Part shown: positions 40,301 through 48,643 of the stretch, piece by piece
How the letters are laid out: the number at the start of each line of letters is the position of its first letter
Numbering within the stretch: position 1 is the first letter of the stretch
Source of the DNA: Amblyornis subalaris
Lineage: Eukaryota; Chordata; Aves; Passeriformes; Ptilonorhynchidae
Direction of reading: 5' to 3'
Length of the DNA stretch: 64,000 nucleotides
NCBI GenBank assembly: GCA_018881555.1
Contig: JACAXG010000021.1
Coordinates: 9,127,909 to 9,191,908 of the forward strand
Notes under the pieces: generated by a model
The model's input: the letters and a program-made list of their open reading frames with translations, nothing else
Database searches by the model: none
What the model was told of the DNA's origin: nothing
Translations under genes and position numbers: made by a program

Positions 40301-43300
40301 CGGGAGTCAGATCACCCCTTCTTGCAAATTGGATTCTCTGCTCGATTCCACCAACAGCGCCTAATACCAGGTACTTCAGCTTGCAGGGTTACAGTTAGCA
40401 TTTGTTATCTGTTGCAACAGCTTTCTGCACTATTGAAGTAAAATTTGACATTACTCGGAGGTGAATCAATCATGTCTATTATACTTTATGTGACAAAAAG
40501 CTACAGGGCTATTTACTGCACCATCAACTTATTGATATTTTCTTCTGAACTGGCAATCGAAGATGAGACTGAAGAGCTCTATATACTTGATCTGCATTTA
40601 GCTGCGTCAGTGAATGAGAGATACCAAGTCAGTCCATCAGTAATTAGTTCTGAAGAACCCCAGGGAACAATTTCAGGAACTTCTACTGAGATTTTTTTAG
40701 ACAATTACTTAATTTCTCCAAGTGCTTGGTAAGAGGTGTTGCAATTTAGCCTGTCAGTCACTTGCTGGTGTCTCTACACTTCTGTTTTTAGACTATATAA
40801 AATCATTTAGAGCAAACAAAAGTGCATTAAGGTTTCAGGACTGTATGTAAGTCAGCAGCTTTGCCAGACAGCTCATGACATTGCTAAGAAGGATCCATGG
40901 TCAATAACCCTGCTCCTGGCTTTCTCAACATCTGTGATTAACCTAAAGCATTCAAATAAGAGAAAACCCAAGGATCTAGAAAACACCCAAACAAACCAGC
41001 TGATTGATGCAATATTTGCTATGTTTGTTTTATCCTGGCCTAGTTCTAGGGAATTCCTATCCAACACTGAATTATTCTGTACTTCAGTAAGTGCCATGAC
41101 TGCAATTTTTTTCAAGGCTCTAAACTAGCTGTGTAACCACCAGGAACTTAAAAAAAGTGTATTGGGTTTGCATGGCCAGGTTTTGGCAGGGAGGGGGCCT
41201 ACAGCATTATATGGCATTAGTAGAACTGTAAAAATGAACTGACTCTTCCTTCACCCAGCCTCTACTACAATATGATTCAACAGTCTTGTTGAGAAACAAT
41301 ATCAGTAGAAAAAAAGGCATCAGAACATATGAAAGCTTGGAATTACACCTCTCAGACAACGTAAGCATTAGCTTCTCTTGCTAGTCAATTGTTAACTACT
41401 TATCAACACAATCATGCTGAAAACACTTCCTTCAAACACACTGAACATCAGTTAGACTGCCTGGTGGAACGGTGCTGCCTTTTGATCACGGGTCTGGTAC
41501 AATCAATCACCAACAAAAATGTCGATACGAATGAGTTTTGGTGTGGAGCTGAATTACTAGAAAGAAACACAGCCATACAATGCACAGAAGATAGCTCAGC
41601 TGTCACCTTGCTGCTAGGCTTCTTGGAGAGAAATTTCTGACAAACTGATGCTGCAGTATTTATTAATGCCAACTCTGTTAAAAAAGCTTTTTATGAAGAA
41701 CCAGCCTAAACACATTTCCTTCCTGTCTTCCTTTTACTCCACAAGACATCATCAGTAAGAGAAAGCAAAATGCAGCTATTTGTATAGTATGCTTTTAAAT
41801 CTAACTCACTAACAGATACAATCACTAGTCTGGAAAGGCTCTGCCTTTGTACACAAAGGCATAATCCTAGAACCTGAACGGCACCCTCGTGTGCTGGCAC
41901 ATTCACTGAACATATGGGCTAAGCGTCAACTGCTTCATCTCCACATTTCTGTCTGCCCACCTGTTCTTTTTACAGTGTGTTTACAATGAGAGAAGTGAAA
42001 TAAAAGATACTACCTTTTCTGTCAGTTTTTTCCTCTTCCCTTACAAATGTTTTTTAAGGGAGTGGAAAAAACAGGGTTCCTCAAATTGGGTCACTTTCAC
42101 CAATATGGGCAGATAAACAGTAATAATACTCACTCTCTTAAAACTCCAGGAGCTTGTACACTTGCCATCTTACTTTAACTTAGATGTTGCTTGCTTTGGA
42201 AAAAGCTGCATTCATTAGCAAGTGACTATAAACACAGAGTACATAAACTATTGGATGAAGAACGTAAGTATTCTCTCAAGCTAACTCAGTGACCTGCACA
42301 CCTTCCTATCCCTTTGTGAAAAGTGGAAAAAAACCCCAAAAAACCATCCTTTGAAGAGAGAAATCCCTGAGATAATTTTCATCTCTGTACTTTTCTTTAT
42401 GGAAAGCNCTATGATCAAATAAACTTCATGCCTTACCTTTCCCTGAAGCCTTCAGCTTCTCTGTTATCTCGGAAAGCTCATTTTCAGCTTCTTTTAGCTT
42501 TGTGACCTATCAGAGAACAACATGCTTAGAAGACTTTATCTTCTTAAAATCTCATTTTATTTAGTTACTCAAATATCCTACTAATTCACTTCCACTTTTC
42601 TACTTCTGATCTTTGACCAGGACTTCCTGGGCTGAAATAAATTGTGAGTCTAGATTGTTCCTAAACAATTTATCCATCCTTTGACACACTGTTTAAATAA
42701 TTTTCTTTCTGAAACACAAAAATACATATAATTCTTCTGCAGCAGTATTATACCACCACTGTACCCTCCAACCCCTCCTATCCATCACATCCTATTGTCT
42801 TTGTAGGATTTTTAGTTGTCATACACCTATCAATCCAGGATTCTTATTCCTTGAAGCAGAATGAGATACTTCTTTGAGATGTGTCTTGTGCACTTGAAAG
42901 CTTGCAATTATTTTCTGATGCTTTAAAACTATTTAAAAAGTATCCTGTTCTGGCATTTCATTCACCCACTGCCATGATCCACTGAGATTTCTTCTTTGTC
43001 ATAATACAGGCATGAGAGTAACCCCAATATGTCATAATAATTATTCCTACCAGGGAGTCATAAGTCTCTGGTTTTTCTTCTATTTTACCAGCTTTCTTCA
43101 TTCTGTTCAGTCGTTTCTTTTCTACAGCACCAGTTCGATCAAGGAAGGTGTCATCGTCACTGTCATAAAAATCCTCATCTTCCCAGTTCTTTGATTTCCT
43201 TTTTCGGGATACTGAGAAAGGTAAGAGAAAAGGCAAGAAACAAAATGATTTGCACACCACTCAGCAATAAAGCAAATACAAGACAGCAATCTCAAATCCC

Positions 43301-46300
43301 TCATTTAGGGCTTTTACAATGATCACAGTTATTCACCTGCTTCTTGTCTCAGTACTCCTCGAGCATCAAGCAGCCTGCAAGCTTCCAGTGCGCACTGTAT
43401 CATTGCATCCTTTTTCTTTCCTGAATGGAGAACCTCTGCCACCAGCTGCTTCCCTGATGCATCATCCACAGGCAACCTGTTCAGTTTGAAAGGTCAGAGA
43501 ACAGCTCAGATACAAACAACTTTTCAAGGATGCCACTCAGATATTTTACAATGGTATTGTTCTTCCCATTTCATTTTAATCTTTTTTTTCTGGGTTCAGT
43601 ATTTCCACTTTTCATTTCATACAGAACCAATCAAAACACAAGCACGATTTCCTAAATCATGCAAGTAAATTTGTATTCCACTAGGCCAAACAATAATTTT
43701 TCCTCTGTTTATTTCACTGGAAATACAAGAATTAAAAAAGTTAAATGTCAATCCCTGAATCACTTTAAGTATCAGTATCTTGTATCCATGCAACACCAGT
43801 AACAAATATTTTCCATGCTGAAGCAAAGGATTTGTAAGCAGTACAATCATTGCCATGTTGAAACTTATCTTCCACAGACTTAATTTCCACCTCATGTTCT
43901 CCTGTCTTGTAAAAGAATGATGTTAGTGGACTCTAGCAGGAACCCATCAAAAATTGCCTTATACCACACAGGAACTGAAATTGGGCACACAGTAGAATTA
44001 AGGTTGGGGTTTTTTTGATCTCTCCCATTAGAAATTTAAAGAGATTGTTTCATAGTTGCTTCTCTTGTTTTTCAGTTTCACATATTTCTCAAAACGAGAG
44101 GAGCTGAAAGAACCTAGACTCTTGCTTTCCTGATTTTCATCTCTTAGGAAAACTAAATGCTGCCAGAACAGAAAGGAGTGCAGACACTGAACTAGGCACT
44201 GATCATTGAACTTCTGTGTCAGTATCAGGGCTTATGTCTAATTCCAGCTGGCCTCTTCACCAAGTGTGACACAACAAGTAATTCCTTCTGCTTTTGTTTG
44301 TAAATTCAATGAAGTCAACTTCCATGTCTCAAAGTGAATGGAGATATACATACTTGATCCTGCACAGCCAGCTATTATGCCCCCGATCATCATACTCGTA
44401 TTCTAACTCTTCTCCTAGAAAAGAAAAGAAAGTTGGTGTAGTAACCAAAATTGAAATAAGCAGGAATAATCTTACAGCAGAGAAGAATGTCATGGCTAAA
44501 CCAAAGGGATAAATTGTTTGTTACATATCAAAGGACTGATTTTGCCTTACTTGTTTTTTTTTTTAAAGCCACGGGATCTTCAATTGGTATTATGCTCATA
44601 ATCAAAATCAAGGCTTTTTCAGATCGAAAAATCTCTAAGTGGCCTGTTTANGAACATGTAGTTCAAAGACAAAATCATCTCGTCTCTGTATGTTTTAAAG
44701 TAAATNACACTGAAGTAACAACAGTTTGCAATCTGAATTCACAGATACCGTTCACCTTGAAGATTGATTTTTCACTTTAGCAAATAAGTGAATATTCTTT
44801 AAGTTTCACTAGCAACCACCAAAACTTTAGACCACTAAATTATTGTCTTTTGTCTTTTTATACCATCCCATTTTACAGTTTTATACAATTACAGCCATCT
44901 CCAAAGTAAATAGTCTGGAAATTGATGGGGTTTGATTTTTCAGCATAGCTTCAAAGTATGGGTGAAGTCTGAGTGTCACTCCAGAACACAAGGTGCTCAC
45001 TGCAACTCCCAGTCTAGGAATTAGTAACTAAGTCTCAGATATGGTGAACCTAATGTTAATAAAAAAACCCAAACCAAATCACTACCAACCCCCACCAAAA
45101 CCTCACTAACAAAAAAGTTTTGATCCCACATCACACCTTAAATCCCCCTGCAAAAATAAGCAACAAAATAACACTTAGCTAAATAGCAAAACATCACATG
45201 TAATGAAAAAGAGAGAAAAAAATTACCTTCTCTATCAAAAAAGCCTTGTAGGGCCTTCCTAGGGTCTTTCATATAAAAGGCATCTTGAACATCCTGAAAA
45301 TCAACAGCAATAGGGTTTTCTTCAACCTCGTCCTCCTCAGCATCCTCACCTAGAACACATACGAAGTGCAAAAAAGAAAAAAAGCAAAGCATTAGAAAGA
45401 GAATACCAGTATATTTCAACTTTCATTAGTTTGAAATGACAGTTATGTCATCCTAAAATTACTTCCCTTAACTTTGACATTGTTTCTGTACCCGATAAAT
45501 ATTCCCTTTCTTTTGCTATTAGTTATTCCAACATAAGATACAGTTCTGCAGATCCATGTCAGTTTCAGTACTTTCAAAGGTTTATGTGCTTACACATTTT
45601 CATTCAAATAAACCCAACTCACTTTGTTTCAAAAAGCTAATTACAATTTATCTAGCTTTAGCTTGTGGACTTCCTGTTTAAATGTNAAGAGAGAAATACT
45701 GCACAGAAGTCTCAAGCAATTAAACATCACGTCTTGGGCAAAAGCATGGACACCATTACAGGAACAAAGCAAATAACATTAACTTAAACTCTCAGATTCA
45801 CGGCCTTTTACAGGCATAGGCAAATTACCTCCTGTTTAAAAGGAGATCACTGCATATAAGCTTGTCTTGTCACATACCCTCCTTTTCAACAGGAAAAGGA
45901 TGAATTTGTACTCAAAAACTTTGACTGGATTGTGATTCTTGGCAGCCAGCTGGAATATCAACCCTAGTACTCAGTGAAAACTAGCTTCCAGACTTTCTAA
46001 TGCCTATCAATTTATACATCATCACTTACCCATTCCCCACGAGCAGCTCATTTCACTATTCTGACTCCTTTCACTTCTCTCCTCTTTTTCATCTTCCTCA
46101 TCAGAGTCCTCTCCCAACATTGTCTTTTCTAATTTTGCTTGCTGCTGCTTACGCAGTGCCTTCAGTTCAGTCACAGTTAATTCTGACTCAGACTCCTGGT
46201 CCTCTTTGGGTCCCTAAGTCCAAACAGAAAATTAGCAGAAGTGTTTTTAAAAAAGCCCAAACAAGGATTTCCAACACACATGCAGATTACATATAATAAC

Positions 46301-47472
46301 ATAAACACAGCATTACCCTGCTCTTCAAAAACTAGAATCATGAGACCATTAGTTATGGTGTGCATTCCAAAATATATTAGCTTTAATGGCATTTTAAAAA
46401 GCAGGGCAGGAAGAAATAAGCATTATTATGTACTGGTAGTCAGATCTATCTCAAATATAACTGTAATTTAAAGGCTGAAGGCAAAAATTCCCGTCGGAGT
46501 TACATGGGTGAATTTGAGGAATGAGCAGCTTCTGAAGTGCTTGTACAGCACACCATGTGCTGTCAAAGCTCCTACTAATACACGCTCCCCTTGTTCACAA
46601 AGAAATATCAGTTCTTTACTTTACCGGGGCATCATACTGTTGGAAAGGCATCCCTAATACACCACGCTGTTGGAGAGAAATGCCTTTTTCACTCACTGCA
46701 CATCAGCAGAAGCCCGCAGCCCCACTCCATCCTTCAGCCCCACACCTCACCGCAGAGCCGGCAGCAGATACCCACAGCTTTTCTCCCAGTAAAACAACCA
46801 CGGCAGCGCTGGGCTGCTTCCGAACCGCCTCACACCTCGGGCAGTCACCCGATGGAGCCGGGTAAATTCCTGAGCCCGATCCGGGCGAGCCTTTGCCACT
46901 CCCGCACACGCTCCGGAGCCGCCCGCGCCCGAGCCCTGACCCACCTGCAGGAGGAAGAGGCGGGAGCTGCCGCCGAAGCGCAGCCCGTGGCCCACCCGCA
47001 CCCGGCAGTAGGTGCGGGGCGGCACCCGCGCCTTGTTGAGGAAGGTGCCGTGGGTGCTGCCCAGGTCGTACACGTAGAACCCGGCGGCATCGGCGCCGCT
47101 GGGGTCGTCGGGGTCGCCGCCGGCGCCGCGGTACTGCAGCACGGCGTGGTGCCGCGACACCGAGGGGTGCTCCAAGGACAGGGCGCAGCCGGGCAGCCGC
47201 CCCACCAGGAACCAGCTGCCGTCCTCCAGCCGCACCGAGCCCAGCAGCACGCCGCCCTTCAGCACCTCCAGCCCGTATCCGGAGCCGGCGGGCGGGCGGC
47301 TGCCCCACGGCGGCTCCTCGTAGCGCGGCGCGGGCGGCGCGGCGGCGGCGGCGCGGGGGGGTCCCGGCGGGCCGGACCCCGGGTCGCCGGGCCCGGGGGC
47401 GGCGGGCAGCGGGCGGCTCGGGCGCTTGAAGGCGGCGGGCTCGGCGGGCTCGGCCTCCGCGGCGTCCGCCAT
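31327..47472 (-). CDS. SLC4A1AP: SLC4A1AP (kanadaptin), complete 14-exon coding region
   Basis: Coding exons (high to low): 47472-46945, 46213-46030, 45349-45227, 44414-44354, 43476-43337, 43211-43051, 42506-42437, 38741-38552, 37722-37611, 37025-36785, 36008-35934, 34890-34820, 32645-32600, 31376-31327. They sum to 2,052 nt, 683 residues plus stop, and every junction is GT-AG with matching phase. Domains: low-complexity Ala/Pro N-terminus (1-62), FHA phosphothreonine-binding domain (about 66-176), charged linker, dsRBD-like domain (about 268-345), basic and acidic coiled regions, a run of ten Glu in exon 10, and a conserved C-terminus ending in KYGY. Human kanadaptin is about 796 residues; the difference is mostly in the low-complexity N-terminus and the acidic tail. 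Family knowledge: a nuclear protein first described as an adaptor for the anion exchanger SLC4A1, a role since disputed; links to splicing have been reported. It is divergent with SUPT7L. One ambiguous base lies in exon 10 (36830). Confidence 0.97.
32600..32645 (-). CDS. SLC4A1AP: SLC4A1AP exon 13 (46-nt microexon)
   Basis: Encodes [15 protein letters not shown] and one base of the next Gly, a near-perfect match to the end of human kanadaptin. Acceptor CACAG|TACCCA after an eight-T tract, donor GCAG|GTATCA. Confidence 0.93.
32863..32945 (-). mobile_element. CR1 LINE fragment (antisense)
   Basis: AATAGAAATGCTGGTTAGAG then GGGACCTCTGGAGGTCATCC and CAACCTGTCCA: a short reverse-complement CR1 3' piece inside SLC4A1AP intron 12. 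Confidence 0.7.
34820..34890 (-). CDS. SLC4A1AP: SLC4A1AP exon 12 (71 nt)
   Basis: Predicted exon for residues 629-652, Lys/Glu/Ser-rich and ending KKINSSSK just before the conserved YPDDDPDY of exon 13. Acceptor CCCAG|CATCC, donor CAAG|GTCAGT. Phase fits both sides. Human has extra Pro/Gly residues here that this exon lacks. Confidence 0.8.
35521..35556. repeat. Perfect 2 x 18-bp tandem repeat
   Basis: GATTATTACCTAATGTTA occurs twice without change, in an SLC4A1AP intron. Confidence 0.95.
35934..36008 (-). CDS. SLC4A1AP: SLC4A1AP exon 11 (75 nt)
   Basis: Predicted exon for residues 604-628 and one base of 629 ([20 protein letters not shown] and following). Similarity to human is weak here, but acceptor TACAG|AGGTTG, donor CAAG|GTGAAC and exact phase agreement with exons 10 and 12 support it. 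It could be alternatively used, since it is 75 nt and frame-neutral. Confidence 0.75.
36785..37025 (-). CDS. SLC4A1AP: SLC4A1AP exon 10 (acidic run)
   Basis: Encodes residues 524-603 and one base of 604. It opens with [19 protein letters not shown], matching human, then has ten consecutive Glu codons (GAG/GAA mixed) and a poorly conserved acidic or polar tail. An ambiguous base at 36830 leaves one residue undefined. Acceptor TGCAG|AAGTTG, donor GATG|GTAAAC. The GAR-repeat DNA is a likely length-variable site. Confidence 0.92.
36937..36962. repeat. SLC4A1AP: Coding GAR trinucleotide run (polyglutamate)
   Basis: TCCTCTTCCTCC-type DNA on the plus strand encodes ten Glu on the minus strand within SLC4A1AP exon 10. 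Confidence 0.8.
37611..37722 (-). CDS. SLC4A1AP: SLC4A1AP exon 9
   Basis: Encodes residues 486-523, including the signature [18 protein letters not shown], which is almost identical to human. Acceptor GTTAG|GAGTGG, donor AGGG|GTAAGT; ends in phase 0. Confidence 0.95.
38552..38741 (-). CDS. SLC4A1AP: SLC4A1AP exon 8
   Basis: Encodes residues 423-485 and two bases of 486. Contains [20 protein letters not shown] and the basic helix [20 protein letters not shown], both conserved with human. Acceptor CCTAG|TCCAGT, donor CCCA|GTAAGT. Confidence 0.95.
38742..42436 (-). other. SLC4A1AP: SLC4A1AP intron 7 (3.7 kb)
   Basis: Longest intron of the gene. It carries an LTR fragment at about 41157-41215 and a plus-strand open stretch at 40445-40732 that I cannot identify. 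The rest is AT-rich unique sequence. Confidence 0.6.
41157..41215 (+). mobile_element. Avian ERVL-like LTR fragment
   Basis: GTGTATTGGGTTTGCATGGC then CAGGTTTTGGCAGG and a G-run with CCTACAG closely resembles the 5' end of an LTR common in bird genomes. Only the first 60 bp or so are recognisable. No partner LTR or internal region seen. Confidence 0.6.
42437..42506 (-). CDS. SLC4A1AP: SLC4A1AP exon 7 (70 nt)
   Basis: Encodes residues 400-422 and one base of 423: [20 protein letters not shown], a predicted coiled-coil segment. Acceptor GATAG|GTCACA, donor AAAG|GTAAGG. It is followed by the gene's longest intron (3.7 kb). Confidence 0.92.
43051..43211 (-). CDS. SLC4A1AP: SLC4A1AP exon 6
   Basis: Encodes residues 346-399: a basic RKRKSKNW patch (possible nuclear localisation signal), the highly conserved [17 protein letters not shown] segment, and a [12 protein letters not shown] basic helix. 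Acceptor CTCAG|TATCCC, donor CCTG|GTAGGA. Nearly every residue matches the mammalian protein. Confidence 0.96.
43337..43476 (-). CDS. SLC4A1AP: SLC4A1AP exon 5
   Basis: Encodes residues 299-345 and one base of 346, completing the dsRBD-like domain: [20 protein letters not shown], then [20 protein letters not shown], the final helix. Acceptor AACAG|GTTGCC, donor GCAG|GTGAAT. Confidence 0.95.
44354..44414 (-). CDS. SLC4A1AP: SLC4A1AP exon 4 (61 nt)
   Basis: Short exon for residues 279-298 and two bases of 299: [19 protein letters not shown], the first beta strands of the dsRBD-like domain. Acceptor TCTAG|GAGAAG, donor TCAA|GTATGT. Found by homology and phase; too short to stand out as an open frame. 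Confidence 0.93.
45227..45349 (-). CDS. SLC4A1AP: SLC4A1AP exon 3
   Basis: Encodes residues 238-278 and one base of 279. After an acidic lead it carries [15 protein letters not shown], the strongly conserved entry to the dsRBD-like domain. Acceptor TCTAG|GTGAGG, donor GAAG|GTAATT. Confidence 0.95.
46030..46213 (-). CDS. SLC4A1AP: SLC4A1AP exon 2
   Basis: Encodes residues 177-237 and one base of 238: the [17 protein letters not shown] helical segment, an acidic [13 protein letters not shown] stretch and a CSWGMG end that matches the human protein. Acceptor CTTAG|GGACCC, donor ATGG|GTAAGT. Confidence 0.94.
46945..47472 (-). CDS. SLC4A1AP: SLC4A1AP exon 1 (start codon, FHA domain)
   Basis: Encodes residues 1-176 and ends in phase 0 at a CAG|GTGGGT donor. 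The start codon at 47472-47470 sits in a good context (GGGAAG before ATGG). Residues 1-62 are Ala/Pro/Gly-rich. The FHA fold follows: the GR pair at 91-92, the SVSRHHA phosphopeptide-binding segment near 104-110, and [11 protein letters not shown] at 136-146, all hallmark FHA loops. The exon lies wholly inside the CpG island, which explains its extreme GC content and long shadow frames. Confidence 0.96.
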
Positions 47473-47476
47473 CTTC
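47461..47476 (-). promoter_or_regulatory. SLC4A1AP: YY1-like site overlapping the SLC4A1AP start codon
   Basis: The minus strand reads GGGAAGATGGCGGACG. AAGATGGCGG matches the core of the YY1 motif, which typically lies just downstream of transcription starts and often includes the initiator ATG. Function is inferred from the match and position. Confidence 0.5.
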
Positions 47477-47981
47477 CCGGGTCCGCTCCCAAACGGAGTC
47501 CTCCGGGGACGCGCGCCGCGGCGCTGCAGTGCCGGGGGTAGGGCGCAGCTCCGGGGGTCGCGCCGCCGCCGCCCAGCGCGGCCCGGGGCAGCGTGAGGGG
47601 CGAGTCAGGGAGGGCGGTGGCGACGGGCGAGGCTGCACCGGCGGCGGCGGGCGCTTCCCTCCTCCCGGCGCCAAGGAGTGCGGGTGCCCGGGGAGCCGCT
47701 CCCGGTGGCGGACCGGCACGCAGTTCCGGCTGGGTGGCTGGAGCGGAGCGGAGCCGGGGGGTACCCGGGGGGTACGCGGGGGGCGGGCAGGCTGGGGGTG
47801 CGGGGGCAACCGCGGGCCTGGGGAGGGAGAGAAGGCGGGCNAGCCAAGTGCGGCCCCCCGAATTTCTCTACGCCGTGGGTCACGCTCAGCGAGGCCCAGG
47901 TGGGCCCACACCAGCCTTTGGTACACACAGAAACAATTTCCGTCTCACGAGTGCGTTTGTTTCTGCTCCCTCTCCCCTCAG

Positions 47982-48230
47982 GAAAAGCCTCGTTGCGACC
48001 TGTTAAATGCCGCAGTGGCGACTTGATGCCGTCGAGGACACCGCACTGGTCAGCGAGGCGCTGAGCGACAGCCTGCTTGGCAGCCGTAATTGGCTTTACT
48101 TGGAGCATCATCCCAGCCCCGGTGTCTGTTGCTTTCCAAAGTGCTTTTCCTTGCAACAAGGGCCCTTCGTACCCACAGTATTTGGTAGCCTTCTTCTGGG
48201 CTCTGAGCACAACGGGTGATCTATGTAAAA
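47982..48230 (+). other. SUPT7L: Probable SUPT7L 5' leader in the first coding exon
   Basis: A good 3' splice site (CTCCCTCTCCCCTCAG ending at 47981) lies 250 nt before the start codon, suggesting that an upstream non-coding exon in the CpG island joins here; GCCCAG|GTGGGC near 47899 is one candidate donor. The leader contains a 70-codon upstream ORF. Confidence 0.55.
48007..48219 (+). other. Upstream ORF in the SUPT7L leader (70 codons)
   Basis: Opens at ATG 48007 (MPQWRLDAVEDTALVSEA...) and ends at TGA 48217-48219, only 11 nt before the SUPT7L ATG. Its frame differs from the main ORF. If the leader is transcribed as predicted, ribosomes would have to reinitiate or leaky-scan. It resembles no protein I know, and its high GC content could leave it open by chance. 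Confidence 0.45.
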
Positions 48231-48643
48231 ATGCTGCGATACTGGGGCGAGATCCCGGTGTCCTCTAACCAGGCCAACCGCAGCTCCTTTGACTTGCTGC
48301 AGCGTGAGTTCCGTACTGTAGAAGTCCAGGATCCTCCACTGCACCAACCATCTGCGAACAAACCGCGTCCGACCACCATGCTGGACATCCCATCCGAGCC
48401 CTGCAGCCTCACCATTCACACCATCCAGCTCATCCAGCACAACCGGCGGCTGCGCAGCCTCATCGCCACGGCTCAGGCTCAAAACCAGCAGCAAGCAGAG
48501 GGCATAAAAACTGAAGAGAATGAACCTCTGCCGTCTTGTCCGGCCTCTCCGCCTCTCCCTGATGACCTGCTTCCTCTGGATAGCAAAACCCCCAAAATGC
48601 CATTTCAGCTGAGGCACAGTGACCCAGAGAGTGATTTCTACAG
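48231..48643 (+). CDS. SUPT7L: SUPT7L coding exon 1
   Basis: Residues 1-137 and two bases of Arg138. Contains the N-terminal RYWGEIP block, the HPTIQ-like helix TIHTIQLIQHNRRLR, a Gln-rich AQAQNQQQ stretch and an IKTE sumoylation-consensus tetrapeptide. Donor CTACAG|GTGTGT. Confidence 0.96.

Larger units (their letters stand above)
42507..46944 (-). other. SLC4A1AP: SLC4A1AP introns 1 to 6 region
   Basis: Introns of 125-880 bp separating exons 1 to 7. Apart from the exons listed and a CA-rich simple stretch near 45060-45110, I see no further feature. Confidence 0.55.
46850..47900. promoter_or_regulatory. CpG island and bidirectional promoter of SLC4A1AP and SUPT7L
   Basis: About 1 kb of very GC- and CpG-rich DNA in an otherwise AT-leaning neighbourhood. 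It covers SLC4A1AP exon 1 and the start of the gap between the two divergent start codons (47472 and 48231). GC-box-like GGGCGG strings occur and no obvious TATA box is seen, as expected for housekeeping promoters. The divergent pairing matches human, supporting a shared promoter. Confidence 0.88.

Noticed and set aside
46591..47541. 316-codon plus-strand open frame across the CpG island
   Set aside because: Antisense shadow of SLC4A1AP exon 1; high GC removes stop codons. Composition is Ala/Gly/Arg noise.
46703..47926. 407-codon minus-strand open frame
   Set aside because: Out of frame with the FHA-encoding frame; another GC-driven shadow.
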